From the NCBI RefSeq assembly GCF_025399195.1, contig NW_026252180.1:10532-49587 (forward strand): 39,056 nt of DNA. Direction: 5' to 3'. The position numbers and the translations under genes were made by a program. Below are positions 22,361-33,967 of the stretch, one piece after another (the first letter of the stretch is position 1; each line of letters starts with the position of its first letter). This DNA is from Umbelopsis ramanniana AG. Taxonomy: Eukaryota; Mucoromycota; Umbelopsidomycetes; Umbelopsidales; Umbelopsidaceae. The notes beneath the pieces were generated by a model. That model worked only from the letters and a program-made list of their open reading frames with translations. It did no database searches and was not told the origin of the DNA.

Positions 22361-24333
22361 TTAAGAAATATGCAGGGACTGCTTGATATTCTCTGCCTTG
22401 TTTGTAATCCATTGCTTTAGTCCGTAGAGAGTAGAGTGACCGGTGACACCATTGATAGCCTGCTCAAAGGTTAAATTGGGAGAATGCAATCGTTCATGGT
22501 AATCCTTAACATCAATCTCAGCGTCCATCTTTGTCAGCTTTGATACATAGTCTTGGATCTTTTCGATTCCTTCCAAACCAGGGTTGGATACCTCATTGAT
22601 CATTTTTGGTAAGCTGTGGTCCCATGCGACGTCTTCAGAAAGCATCGCCTGGTGAGCATCGATTCTTGGTCCTAGAATATCCAGGTTGTACAATTGGTTC
22701 ACAAGTCGAGTAATACATTGTTCATACGCAGTACGGAACTCGGGTACAGCCAAGATCGCTTTCATGAGTGGCCGTTTTGACATGTCACCAAACTGAGTGT
22801 AGTCGCCGGTCCAGAGCTTGGTTTGATTACCAATAGAGTTGCCCATGACATAGTCCACGTCATTGGAGAGCCAGGTCCACTTGCCATTGTGATCATAGAC
22901 ATAGTAATTGTTTTGATTGTTTTGGTATCCATCCATATGGCCTTGCAAGAACTCTATGGCCATGCTGGAAAAGTCGGGCAACCCACATTAGATCATTGGA
23001 TACACCCAACCCAAACTGATTTAACTTACTTTATGAGAAATACGTCGACATCCATGATGTTCTTCCATGCTTTGGCAGAGAGTCCTTTGGAGTCGGCAAT
23101 TTGCTTGGTGAATTCCGCCAGCCTGGTAAAGTCCTTATTTTCTTTGTCGGACGATTTAGCTTTCAACAAGTAGGCGTCATTGACTCCATAGGAAAGCGGA
23201 TCATCTCCCAAATACGACAAATCCGATGTATATTGCTTTTTGGCTGTGCTGTTCTGGAGAACATAATTGCCCATGTAGAGCACACCGGTAGTGCTATCAT
23301 CATTGTCGCCATTGAAGGCAGCTTTGAGCCAATGCTTATCTAGCTGATCCGCCATCAAGAAGAGTCCAATGGGCGTGTTATCCATGATGACACTGTGAAA
23401 AAATTTCATTGAGTACCATGCTATTGGAAGGGTTATTCTAAAATCACCTAGCATTTTCTTACCGAACCCAGGAAGTTCCTCGGGCGGGGACGGAGGCGCT
23501 CTTTCTGAGGATGTCGTAGTACAGCTTTTCTCGCATATAAGTTGGATCATTTGGCTCAGCTCGCAATTTGAACTTTTTAAGACCGTAAAGGTCCTCTTTT
23601 TTGCCTTTCACTTTAATGTTGTACGACTGCTTGGCCCACATTCTGGATGATCGGCCCGAGAGCTTAATCTGCGCTTCTTTGATAAATTGAACGTCGTTGT
23701 GGCTAAAAAAGGAGATTTTTTTTTTTAATTTCGCTCGGCGTTGGTCCATTGTGTATTTTGACATCACCTTACCTTATAAACGTCAGATTTCCAAGAACTT
23801 TAACGTCTTCGGTAACGTTGGAGTGGAGAGCTACCGCGGCATTCTTCGTCGACTGAAAGTGGATAGTAGCAATGTGACCGTCGGGATGCAGTAGCGGATT
23901 AAGGCTATCTTGGTAGTTATATTTCCAGAGCGTTGGAAGCTTGGGAATGTCATGCACGGTTTGGGTTCTTTTGTAAATTTCATTCATAGTGGAGTTGCCC
24001 TTGATCGTACCAGGACGAGAGAATTCTTCACTCTCAGAAACCCTGTTTTCATGATCGACAACGCAGTATTTGTATGAAGACCCCATGGGACCTTGGCCAG
24101 TATACAGTAACGGAGAGGCCCGGGATTTTGAAAGGAGATACACGGCATCATCGATCGAGACGCACATTCTGTTCACGGTTGGATCCAGAGTAACGACGTT
24201 ATAAGTAACGTTTTTTGCTACTACTGATCCAGCAAGGACCAAACCTAATCAAATGCAAGTTAGCCTGGGACATCGTTCCAACGTATGCTGTGCACGAAGA
24301 GCACAAGTTACCTAGAAGCGTGAAATGCATCAT
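22361..24333 (-). CDS. CotH-family kinase-like secreted protein, copy B
   Basis: There are five exons: 24333-24312 (22 nt), 24244-23773, 23702-23463, 23392-23030 and 22964-22361, giving 566 residues. Exon 1 and exon 4 have the same lengths as in copy A (22 and 363 nt), exons 2 and 3 differ by 3 nt each, and every intron phase is the same, so the two genes arose by tandem duplication. The signal peptide is MMHFTLLGLVLAGSVVA after splicing. Family motifs are IKLSGRSSRMWAKQSYNIKV, MREKLYYDILRKSASVPARG, FLMADQLDKHWLKAAFNG, the MAIEFLQGHMDGY block and WTWLSNDVDYVMGN with the paired acidic residues. Cysteines are few and N-glycosylation sequons several. The C-terminus (NIKQSLHIS) has no hydrophobic GPI tail. 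The CotH fold is related to HipA/PI3K-type kinases; kinase activity is known for bacterial CotH but is not shown here. In pathogenic Mucorales some paralogues bind host GRP78; no such role can be claimed for this copy. Confidence 0.92.
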
Positions 24334-24903
24334 CTTGGTTTCTTTGGTTAGAGAATACTGTACCTGGATACGTGAAGTATATATATATAGGGTGTGTTCG
24401 TTTAATTTGTGTTTAGAAATTTCCGGGCCAGGAGATCACAACACTACTGTTCAAATTTTTTCCGCCCGCGTGAGGCAACCATGGGCGGCACACGGACCTC
24501 TTTCAAAGCACTGACGTTTTCTGAAACTCGGGTATTTTAGAAGAAGTCTCACATCCTCCCATTTCCATGTTATTGTAGTCAAAACTAGCGATCACTGATA
24601 AATGACAGGCGATATTATGCTAGGTTTCAGAACACAATCCAACCTGTACGTAGGATATAATAGCACTTTTAATGAGAAACATGATCTTCATCAGAAAGAG
24701 CGTCTGGCTTATCTGCCAATTTACAACAAGGCCTCAAGTTACAATACATAAGTTAAGAAGAGTATATATACACCGATGGGTATAGAATGTGGAGCAAACA
24801 TTCCAAAAAAACTAAAAAAGAGTATGTATTTCTGTTTGAAAACAGTCCAGATAAGTCTAATTGAAGGGTATACACGAGCGACCAAGAACGAGGTGGTGGG
24901 CTT
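24334..24903. other. CotH-B promoter and channel-gene 3' flank
   Basis: This contains the TATA-like element of CotH-B (listed separately) and TTTAGAAATTTCCGGGCC near 24412-24429, loosely similar to the CTAGAAACGCCGG stretch upstream of CotH-A. The remainder, to 24903, is the 3' flank of the mechanosensitive-channel gene. No gene was recognised. Confidence 0.4.
24379..24389 (-). promoter_or_regulatory. Candidate TATA box of CotH copy B
   Basis: The minus strand reads CCCTATATATATATACTTC about 45-55 bases upstream of the ATG at 24333. Its placement parallels the TATA-like site of copy A, which fits a duplicated promoter. No experimental start site is known. Confidence 0.5.
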
Positions 24904-27900
24904 CTACATTTGCGAAGCAAAAACAAGGGCAGCAGCTGGACCAGGGGCAGCGTCGTTGGATCCTCCAGCTGCAGTCGAGCCACCCCCACCAAGCATACCA
25001 TCTTGGCCTTTTTCAGAGTACCTATAACCTCTACGGTAATGGGTGCTGTCGCTACTGCCGCCGGAGGCAAGGCCTTCCATACCATATCCAGTCTTGTTGC
25101 CAAAGTTATAAATTTCGTCAGGAGCATCGTTGCGAGTGGCCACTGGCATGGGTGGCAGAGTGTAGCTGATCTCCAAAGTCTCCAAGACTTCCTTCAGTTT
25201 CATCATGTACGCATTTCTTGACGCCCAGCGCTTTCCACTATCAGACCAATTTTGCTTATGCTCCATGTAGATGGTTGCTGTGATCTTGTTGAGCTGATCA
25301 AACGTGATGATATTCATACCATGGCTGTTATAAGTAAAACCTTTGCCTTCGGTATTGTACCACTCTTGCATATGATCGCGCAGCGAATCAATCTTCCAAG
25401 CTGGTGTTCTGAAGTGCAAATGAATGTCTAAGGGAACAATATGCATGAGTATTTGGCATTCGATGACCATAGTAGTTAAAAACAATATCTTACCCACTGT
25501 CTCGCCCATAGGGCCAGAACGAGAGACATTGAAAATATATAGAGGAGCCAGAACTGAGTTCTTTACATAGACGGTGGTACCATCCCATTTACTGTTACAT
25601 AGACGTTAGTGACATGGATCATGTTGGATACAGCAAGCTGTGTAACGGCTTGTCAATGCAACTTACAGGAATGTGGTAATAAGCAACCCCATGCTCTTCA
25701 CTTGCCAGTTTTCCGTACCGATGAAGACACGATCGCCGATGTCATAAGGATGCTAGAAGGAGCAAACGTCAGATCAAGTATGGGCACAGTGAAAAGAAAT
25801 GGGGATAAAACTCACGGTCACGAAAATGAAAATGATACTTTCAAACATGTCTTTTGCGCTGTTACCAAAGATGAAACTGACAGCAACAAACATGGTCCAC
25901 AAAGGCATCAGCGAGGTACCAACGTTGATACCGAACGAAGCACAGACAATGACAGCCCAGATGATGGCAGCAATGGTCAGGAGAATCACGTCGAGTTTAC
26001 CAGAAGCTTGAGACAAGTCTCTCATGGACGCCGATAGGAGTTTGCGTTCTTTGTAAATGCGAATGCAACCATTACGCAATTCGCGCCGGGAAATGTCGCC
26101 ATTGCCGTCCTTGTCAAAGAGTTGGAACGCTTTAGCTGCTTCTTCCTTGGTGCGGAAGTGACTGTACAGATCGGCTTCCACCAAGTAATCTCGATCCGCG
26201 CCAGCTGGTTTCAAGCTGGCGTAGATCTGCCTGGCAAGATCTTTGGCTTGCTGTTGAGACGTTCCGGATGGCGGCAAAATGGTATTGTAGACCGACTTGA
26301 TATTAAACCCGTTTTTGATCAGATTAGGAATGGCCAGCGCCGTATCTTTTCCTCCGTGCACAAGCGTTTTCGCCGAGTCGAACGTGCTGCTTCGTGAAGA
26401 CAGACGACTTATGGTGGGACGGTCATTCTGTTGACGCGGAGAGTCTTCATTGGCCTTGAGACCCTTCAGCTTTTGAGTCAAGGTGGAGAAAAAGTCATTG
26501 GAGGATGGTCTGGAGGGCATGCTGGGTCGTCCAAGGTAAGCTGGGGTTTCGTCCTTCATCTTCTCGTCTGGCATGGGGATGCGAGTATCGTTTCTAGCAA
26601 AACGTACATTGGACTTTTCATCGCCATTCCGCTTGAGCTTTCGGTTTGTACGTTTTTTCTCATCGATAGGCAAAGTCCCCATATCGTCACCACTAATGCT
26701 ATCTCGTTGACTGTTTTCCAGCGATGGACGGGCACTGTTGGTGTTGGAGCTGGATTTGGTTCGGCGTCCTTTTCCATAGTTGAATCGTCGCTTGCCCTTC
26801 TTGAGTCGATCCAGGACAGTCAAAGCATGGTCGTTGTGGGCAATTCGAGTGCTGTAGGCCTTGCGATGGAAAGCGGTCACTGAAGACAGATGTGGATCAG
26901 TACTTGGGATGGTTTAGAAGGTTAGGAAAAAGCTTGCCTACTGACCAATCAATTGTAAAATAAACTTTTCAATAAAGACCATCAGTGCCAAAAAGAAACA
27001 GCACTGCCAAATAACTTGAAAGGTACCGGTGTAACCAAAGGAGGCTTGTCGATCAGACCTTGTTAAGTTATTGGGGAAGACTCTCAGGAAAGCCCAAGCT
27101 CCCCAGCCCCATGCCCAGATCAGAATCAGCTTGATATACGTTCGAAGGGCATTGTAGTACTGTGAAGAGAGGTGAATTAATGATATTGAAAGAAGGGTAT
27201 GACGTATATGGGATGGTGAATTCGTGCAACTTACAGCCAGTCGCATGCGAGTAATCTCGGTCTTGCTGGGCATAATGATTTTGAACAGGGTTTTGATACA
27301 CCAGGGAATGACTTCAACAAAAAAGTGCATGGCAACCGATATAACCCACATGAAGGCGAGCCATGTGAACCAGAGCTCCAAGCTCAAGGCAATATTAGAT
27401 AGTCCGACGGATGCATCCGGCTTTTCCAAGTCGTCGTATACGACGTGGATAATGATGGCAACACCAATGACGATTAAGCCAAAAACGATATTGAGTGACC
27501 AAGCGATGGAGGATGAGTTGGATGCCAAGCACTGGAACAAGCGGCTGTTGCCTATTTTTGATTCAGTTGGCTTGTTCTCTTCCAGAAGACTGTCGTCATC
27601 GTCCACAATGTCCCAATCGAATTGCTCTCGAGTTTGTGGTTCAACATCCGTATCGATATGATCGTCTTGAATATCAGCTTCCTTCAATTCAGTCGGATCA
27701 CCGTGAGTGTAAGGATCTTCTTCCTCGTCGGTGTGCCGGTTGAGGTCATCCAAATGGAGTCGTTTTTCATCATCTGTGTACCTTTCTACAATGTCACTGT
27801 TGGATTTATCCGAATGATGTGTGAGACTTTTCGGATCGATATAAACATCTTTTTCTTCTACGGCGGTGGTTAGTAGGCTGCGAGGCACACCAGTTCACTG

Positions 27901-27951
27901 AACACGAGTCTTACCGAAGGACGGCGGCGTTCCCGTTTCTGAATGAGACAT
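24904..27951 (-). CDS. EF-hand mechanosensitive channel of the MscS family (Msy type)
   Basis: There are seven exons: 27951-27915, 27857-27235, 27159-26946, 26879-25816, 25752-25667, 25591-25494 and 25427-24904. All phases agree, giving 881 residues (fission yeast Msy2 is of similar size). The cytosolic N-terminus is acidic. Hydrophobic helices lie near residues 128-154, 174-198, 231-247 and 266-291. A basic loop follows, then one EF-hand near 547-558 (DKDGNGDISRRE, with D, D, N, D and E ligands). Two more helices (about 589-609 and 617-646) lead into the MscS-type pore segment with FGNSAKDMFESIIFIFV, HPYDIGDRV and the beta domain (TVYVKNSVLAPLYIFNVSRS). The tail is rich in Gly, Ala and Ser. 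In fission yeast, Msy1/2 are ER channels that limit Ca2+ rise and swelling on hypo-osmotic shock; the same role is inferred here. The ATG at 27951 opens a 12-codon exon that splices in frame. Confidence 0.93.
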
Positions 27952-29703
27952 GGTAGGCCAGGAACGTCAAGTGGAGAAGAAAAAAGACAAGAAGTGGTCA
28001 ATAGCCTATAAGCTTTATTAAAGGGAAAAAAAAAAATTAAAAAAAGAAGTGGGTCCGATGAGTAGCATAGCGTCGCTCCGACTCGGGGCACTAAAGGACT
28101 TCGTGACGCTTGCCTTCATAAGGTAGGTACGCTAGACAGTTACACGCAATTAAAAAAATTGAATACCAACGAAGGTTGTCCCTACATCAAGGCGATCGAT
28201 CGACCACCGTGAGTCTACACCATTGTGCAGTGCAGTGGCCAGCCAGCCATGAACTTTCTGACGTTATCGAATTATGATACTAAAATGAGTTTTTCAGGAG
28301 CCGAAAGATAGTGCAGAATTGGCTATTCAACAATGCCGTCAAGAGGGTGGTTAGCGCTATTTTGTCAATGGCAGCAGAATCGCGCGTCGACCTATGCTGT
28401 TCTTTGAATAACCGGATACTGTTAATTAAGCTGGCTTAGAAACAAGCTTGCATCTCGATCCTACAGTTACCAAGCTTGCTCATGTTCACACGTGCCTTTG
28501 CTATATACGCCAAAGTGCCATCGATCCAATCCATCGTTTGATCACCCTTGTAGTGAATACGTTGCAGGAGTCCATGATCGCCTTCTACGCCACATTACCT
28601 CTTTGGTGAGACCCTTGCCATGCAGCATCATGAAAGCAAACAAAATTTTGACAGTACTACTTTTTCCAACTTCATTGGCTATATTTTCGACCAATTAACA
28701 AGTGCGGAAAAAGAAGCTAAAGAAAGTTTTTTCAAAGGGGTCTGACATCATATTCCAACTCCTCAAGCAGACGCTGCGTAACACAGTCCGCTAAAGATGA
28801 TCTCCAGTGAATGCATTTCCAGATGAAACATTAATCTATGAAGAGCTTCTTTGCCTGAGATGAATCCGATGTTGCAGGATCCGACGGTATATCAGGACCA
28901 TATCCCTAGGCTTTTATACAATGCTGGGTATGTACGCGTCTCAGGTGGGTATCCTTGCAGCCTTAAGCTTCTCTGCCTTCTATCCCCTTTACTCAATATG
29001 GGCCTAGCAAGTCGTATCAGAATGGGACAGTGTTGTTCATCTGTTTGGTCGTGTTAGGAGGCATCGTATCCTGTTAGAGACGATCTGCCTACCAGTGGTG
29101 CTGAATTTTGCCTTGCTCGCTCGCGTCGGGCGGCCAAATCTTTTACCTCTCTCTTCATCTTCGTTCCTACTCAACATCTCTTTCATTAAACGCTACCTGT
29201 TGTGGTCAACGATGACATCTAATCAAAACATATCAAAGAAAGGAGTTCATGCAACGCTGCTCATTTAAACGCAGGAGGTGTGGGCAGTCACAGTTTGCCA
29301 CCCAGTGGTTGATGTAAAGAGCCCAGAATTGAGTCAACGACGTGGTCAGCCAGCCAACCGGGAAATTCAAGGTGCCAAATAAGGGTGGCCAAGGCCTGAC
29401 TGTTGTCATACGGGGAAAATTTCCCAGTCATTTTCCGCCTCCACACACCGTTTTGCATAGATCCATTGAGATCTTGCGCTGGATCATAGGGAACATACAG
29501 CACGGTTATAGTGATTTTATTGCATAGGTATGAGATTTCGGTATGTGTGCTATTGAAAAAAAATTAATAGGCCAGTATCTGGTTTGCTTACTTAACCAAA
29601 GCGGGGGTCAAGCGGGCGGATCTCACTAGCGGTCACACTAAACCATGGCATACCGTTCCATGGGAGCTCCGTCTCTCTTCACCCTTTTCCTTCACTTCTC
29701 ACT
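27952..29703. other. Divergent spacer, mechanosensitive channel and aldose epimerase
   Basis: This is a 1.75-kb region between two divergent genes. It starts with the channel promoter (purine-rich, with A-runs at 28026-28044) and ends with the epimerase promoter, where TC-rich DNA (TCTCTCTTCACCC) lies just before the ATG at 29704. The only protein-like content is the small minus-strand frame at 29288-29503, listed separately. Plus-strand frames at 28492-29057 look random. Confidence 0.4.
29288..29503 (-). other. Short unexplained coding-like frame
   Basis: This is a 71-codon frame whose composition is more protein-like than its surroundings. It is rich in aromatic and aliphatic residues and contains PYDNSQALATLIWHLEFPGW and a closing LHQPLGGKL. 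Its first codon here is not ATG; the first internal ATG lies downstream. No upstream exon or family was recognised. It could be the last exon of an unrecognised gene, a relic, or chance. Confidence 0.2.
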
Positions 29704-30869
29704 ATGCCTGTTACAAAGATTAGTCTATCCGCCGAGGCTGGCGTTGATCAATATACTTTGATCAACCAGCAAAAGACCTTGGCCGTCATGGTCTTGAACT
29801 ATGGCGGTACCATTACCCATATCCTTACCCCAGACAAGTCGGGTCATATCAGAGACGTTGTGCTTGGTTTCGATAACTACGAGGGCTACTTGAACTCTGC
29901 CAACCCCTTCTTTGGAGCTTTGGTCGGTCGTTATGCAAACAGGTAAGAGGCGCAGTAGGGTGTAAGAAACGGCATGAGTAAAACTCTAAAACTGGGGTGA
30001 TTATCCAAAGAATCGGTCTAGGCAAGTTCACCATCGATGGAGAGGAATACCAGGTCCCCATTAACAACACTCCCAACGCTTTGCATGGAGGTATCAAGGG
30101 CTTTGATAAGAAGATTTGGGATGTGGAGGTTGTGTCCGAGTCCCCAGCCGCCATTCGTCTCACCTATGTTTCTGAGGACGGTGAGGAAGGGTATCCCGGA
30201 AAATTGACCACGTATGTTACCTACACCGTCACCGATGCCAATGAGCTTGAGGTGGAATATGAAGCTGTGACGGACAAGTCTACCGTTCTCAACTTGACCA
30301 ACCACACCTACTTCAACTTGGCTGGTGTTGAACTTGACCCTAAGATTCTTGACACTGAGGTCACCATGAACGGCGTTAAGGGCTTCCTTGAGGTCGACGA
30401 TAACTGTTTGCCCACCGGTAAGGTCATCCCAGTGGCTGATGTTAACCCTATGGACTTTACTGGATCCAACGCCGGTAAGACCATTGGATCGCGTGTCAAT
30501 GATGTTCAAGGCGGTGGTTACGATCATCCCTACGTGATCCACGACACCTTTGTTCTCGATACCACCGGTCTGCCCATGCAAAAGGACGTCTTCGTGGCCC
30601 ATGCCCCTCAAACCGGTATCACTTTGAGCATGGCCACCACTGAACCTGGATTCCAGTTCTACACTGGTAAGGGAATTGCTGAGAACGTCTTTACCGGCAA
30701 GAAGTCTCAGAACAATGCTCCTGGCATCGGCCCATTCTCTGGTTTCTGTCTTGAGACCTCTCGTAACCCCGATGCTCCCAACCACGAAAACTGGCGCCCT
30801 AGTGTCTTGTTGACTCCTGGTGAGCAGTACAAGGGCAAGACCATTTACAGCTTTGGCGTGAAGTTGTAA
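29704..30869 (+). CDS. Aldose 1-epimerase (galactose mutarotase)
   Basis: This enzyme interconverts the alpha and beta anomers of galactose and glucose, feeding the Leloir pathway. There are two exons, 29704-29942 and 30011-30869, with a 68-nt intron (donor GTAAGA, acceptor CCAAAG), giving 365 residues, the normal family length. Motifs appear in order. [12 protein letters not shown] and [15 protein letters not shown] (spanning the junction) are the substrate-side segments, and [15 protein letters not shown] follows. [11 protein letters not shown] carries one catalytic His, GGYDHPYVI the second His region, and [18 protein letters not shown] the catalytic Glu. No signal peptide is present, so it is probably cytosolic. 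Codon use is biased towards C-ending codons compared with its neighbours, which suggests high expression. A poly(A)-signal-like AATAAA follows at 30941-30946. The ATG at 29704 is the only sensible start. Confidence 0.96.
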
Positions 30870-30940
30870 GAACAACAACCCAACCTTGGCGGTTTCTCTG
30901 ATTTCATAATTATATATTTTTTTTTACTTTGGGGTCCAAC

Positions 30941-30946
30941 AATAAA
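30941..30946 (+). terminator. Candidate poly(A) signal of aldose 1-epimerase
   Basis: AATAAA lies about 70 bases after the stop codon of the epimerase gene, preceded by a T-rich tract (TATATATTTTTTTTTAC). The spacing suits a cleavage and polyadenylation signal. The convergent WD-repeat gene ends at 31032, so the two 3' ends are close together. Confidence 0.5.
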
Positions 30947-31031
30947 CCGATTTTATACATGTACAACCAAGGAAAAATTACAAAACAGCGGTTTAGGTAG
31001 GTATACATAGGGGCGTTTCCTTTCACCACTT

Positions 31032-33820
31032 CTAGTATAACCCATGTCGCCTGGTTGATTTGCGAGATATAAGGGTGGACGTGTCGTCCTCAGAAGCAGA
31101 TCTAGACTCCACCTTGTTGCTTCGTCTATTGAGTGACATGGTACGGCGGATGGAGCTGAGAGCTGGCTTCCAGTGATGTTTTGGTTTTGGAGGTTTGCTA
31201 TCGGTAGGGTCCACCTGACTGCTGGCGCTGAAAAACGTAGTGGCAGTAGGATAGCTTACCAGCGGTTCCTCGAACACGGACTCGAACAGGGAAGAGTTTT
31301 CGGATGCCATCGCCTCCTCTATCGGTTGAGGAGGACTATCATGGATCTCTGTAACGACTTTGACGAGTGACTTGGGCAGGTGCTGGAAAAAAAAAACCAA
31401 GGGAGGAGTCAGTGGAGGGAAACCGATCTCGATGGGATGTAGCGTTCTTACCTGGTCTAAATAGGACCGAGTGAGGCCAGGTGGCATATATCTTGTCCAG
31501 TGGGTGAGTTCCGCTTCGTATGTCTCTAACCCAGCCTGTTGAATATCGTTTATACTCCACAGTCGAGACTGATGTTTGTCTAGCTTTGGCAACGAGCCAA
31601 GTTCCCATGTACTGGGGTCAATAGGCGGCGTGAACGTCATAATTTCCTCCAGATCGCGAATGATGGCGAGAGTCCTGACCAGCAAAGTTTCATTCAGTAA
31701 AAGCATCGGGTCTGCAAGTTACCATGGCTATTTACCTTTCATCCGGATTCGGTGTGGATTTCAGGAGATCCAGGTTCTCAAGTGCTTTACCTATCTCTCG
31801 CCCAAATACATCTTTCTCAATATCAAAAGCCATAGGGTCCTTTTCAATATCGTAACTGCAATCTCCAGAATTAATTTTTTCACTGGAATGAGCATTTGGT
31901 GTCGTAAAGTGAACAAGGCACTTACCGATGAGGGACAATATCTTCTCTTGTGTTTCGTCGAACATTCAGTGCACTGAGCTGGCCGTTGCAGGTAATGCAA
32001 TAGTACAAGTTTCGCCAATGCTGTGACGGTCGGACTAGGGTGAAATAAGAGTGTTTAATCATACCACTCTCCTTCTTGGGGATCTCGCTATCGATTGGAT
32101 CACTTACTGTGAACAACAGGACTGAGGCATGGATCTCTGAATTCGCCTACAAACAGAAGACTGGAGTCTTTGCTTGACCACTGTCCAATGCCCTCAGCTC
32201 CACTGCAAATGAATTTTGGCGAATACTCGTCTTCCACATCGACAAAACTGTTGTACGCATTGTGCACAGGAAGAGAGCCTGGCGTGAGCGACCACATTTT
32301 GAATGTCTGATCGGACGATGCAGTGCATATAATTTCCGGATGCATATTACCCCACGCCAACTACATTAGAGCAGATTTAGCCAGTACACAGTCTAATTCT
32401 CCGTCCATAAAACGACCCCTTACCGAGTTAACAGGTTTGCGATGGCCGTCTATTTCGGCCACGGCATGCGAAAACCGAATATCCCATATCTGGGTTACAC
32501 CATCATCGTCTTTGCAAGCAAAGCATGTAAGTATCCTGTCACTCCATCTAGTTCCACTTGTGTCTTACCTGCACTTGCCATCCAGTATGGAATGATAGGG
32601 CTGAACTTGACATCCCGCACACTGGGCCGATGAGCGCGAGGTGTCGATGTCCATGCTGGAGCTGAAGATGGAGAAATTCGGCTGTCAATGATATTCACAC
32701 TTCCATCGGTACTAGCTGTTGCAACCAAGCTGTACGGAGCATGTGGCGACCAATGGCCATTGTTAAGAGGGTAGGGTCCAAACTAGAGCAATGTAAATAA
32801 AGTACCATTGAGTCCTATGGTGCGGGGGGGGGAGCTTCCTACGCCAAACGCTTTCTTTTAACCTCACCTTTCTTGAATAAATTGGTTCTGCCTGATGTTC
32901 AACATCCCAGATATGCATGGCGGAACCAACGACCATGAAAAACTTGAGTGTATTGACAGGGTAGCATTCGTCTGGATTGAACGTGTATCTTCTAGAAAAC
33001 TGAACGGCTTTGACGTGGCTGTTGGCAATTGGGATACCCGGTGTAGCTAAAGGGTCATACTAGCCCATGGTTTAAGTTTGACAGCAGAAGAGAAAGTTTT
33101 ACAAAGCCCTCATACCTACATTGCTTCCTGGAGGGACGTATTGGGCTACCTGCCGCGGGGAAATGGTTTGCGTATCGTTCGCCATGCCATGAATATCCAG
33201 CATCTTTACAAAACCATGGTTGGAGCCAATGAGTACCGTTTCCTCATAGCTCGCCAATGAATGCACCGGGTCGGAAAACTTATCCGACGGGATATTCTAA
33301 CACCGACCGCGTTTATCAGTATTACATAATTGTCAAACTTTAGCTCATCCATCCATACCTGAAAGCGAGGATACGCAAGTGCATCATCTAAGCTTTGGTC
33401 TTTGTAAAAGTGAAGGTTATCTTCGGCACCAGCCGATCCCAGCACAATAGTATTAGAGCACTGGAATAAAGTCGTTGGGGGTGAATTCAAGCGTAAAGAA
33501 AGGAGAGATTCAAACAGTCGAAAAAGCCTACGTCAAGCACAGCAAGTGAGGTCCAGTAGGCGGTAGGTCGTGTTGCTATGGACGCACAGCTCGTCTGTAA
33601 GCCTTTTGCGACGCTAGGATGAGATGCACGGTGTGTCAAATTATTTTCCTTGTCAGCGGTGTTTGGAGGCAAATTAAAGCACGTACTCGTCTCTCTGTTG
33701 GGTGACAAAGGGCACACCTAGCGACTTGCACAAGGCAGATGTGAGGGGCATAGGCGTCAATTGACTGCTCTGTGAGTGCTCTATTCGTTCGATAAGCTGG
33801 TTTTTGGAAATAATCGTCAT
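31032..33820 (-). CDS. WD-repeat protein, function unknown
   Basis: There are twelve exons: 33820-33687, 33613-33532, 33460-33359, 33296-33116, 33046-32868, 32782-32569, 32509-32424, 32360-32108, 32034-31926, 31855-31736, 31674-31452 and 31382-31032. Every junction is GT-AG and phase-consistent, giving 677 residues. WD40-like blades are visible in several exons: VLIGSNHGFVKMLDIHG, FFMVVGSAMHIWDVEHQ, SLVATASTDGSVNIIDSR, DDGVTQIWDIRF and EIICTASSDQTFKMWSL. These make a propeller over roughly residues 45-460. The C-terminal 200 residues are helical then basic and Ser/Arg-rich (RRTMSLNRRSNK), without blades. I did not recognise a named orthologue; scaffold or trafficking roles would be typical but are not shown. 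The start at 33820 (MTIISKNQL) was preferred, but an in-frame ATG lies upstream (about 33892). Intron 5 contains a run of nine G at 32823-32831. Confidence 0.85.
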
Positions 33821-33967
33821 GAATGAAACAAAAGGAAGAGTCTGCGAATTTGGGAAAATGAATGAGAAATAAAATGAAACGTTGTGAGACATTTTCTGCA
33901 ACAAAAATTTATCCAGCTTTCTATTGATTGTTTATTTTGCTGCTTTATATCGAGTTAATGTCTCCTA

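Noticed and set aside
30018-30878. 286-codon minus-strand open frame across the aldose epimerase gene
   Set aside because: It is antisense to well-supported epimerase exon 2, whose strong third-position codon bias keeps the opposite frame open. It has no recognisable motif.
32823-32831. Run of nine G as a possible structural element (G-rich tract)
   Set aside because: It is a single homopolymer inside an intron without further G-runs nearby. It is more likely a simple repeat or a sequencing-sensitive spot.
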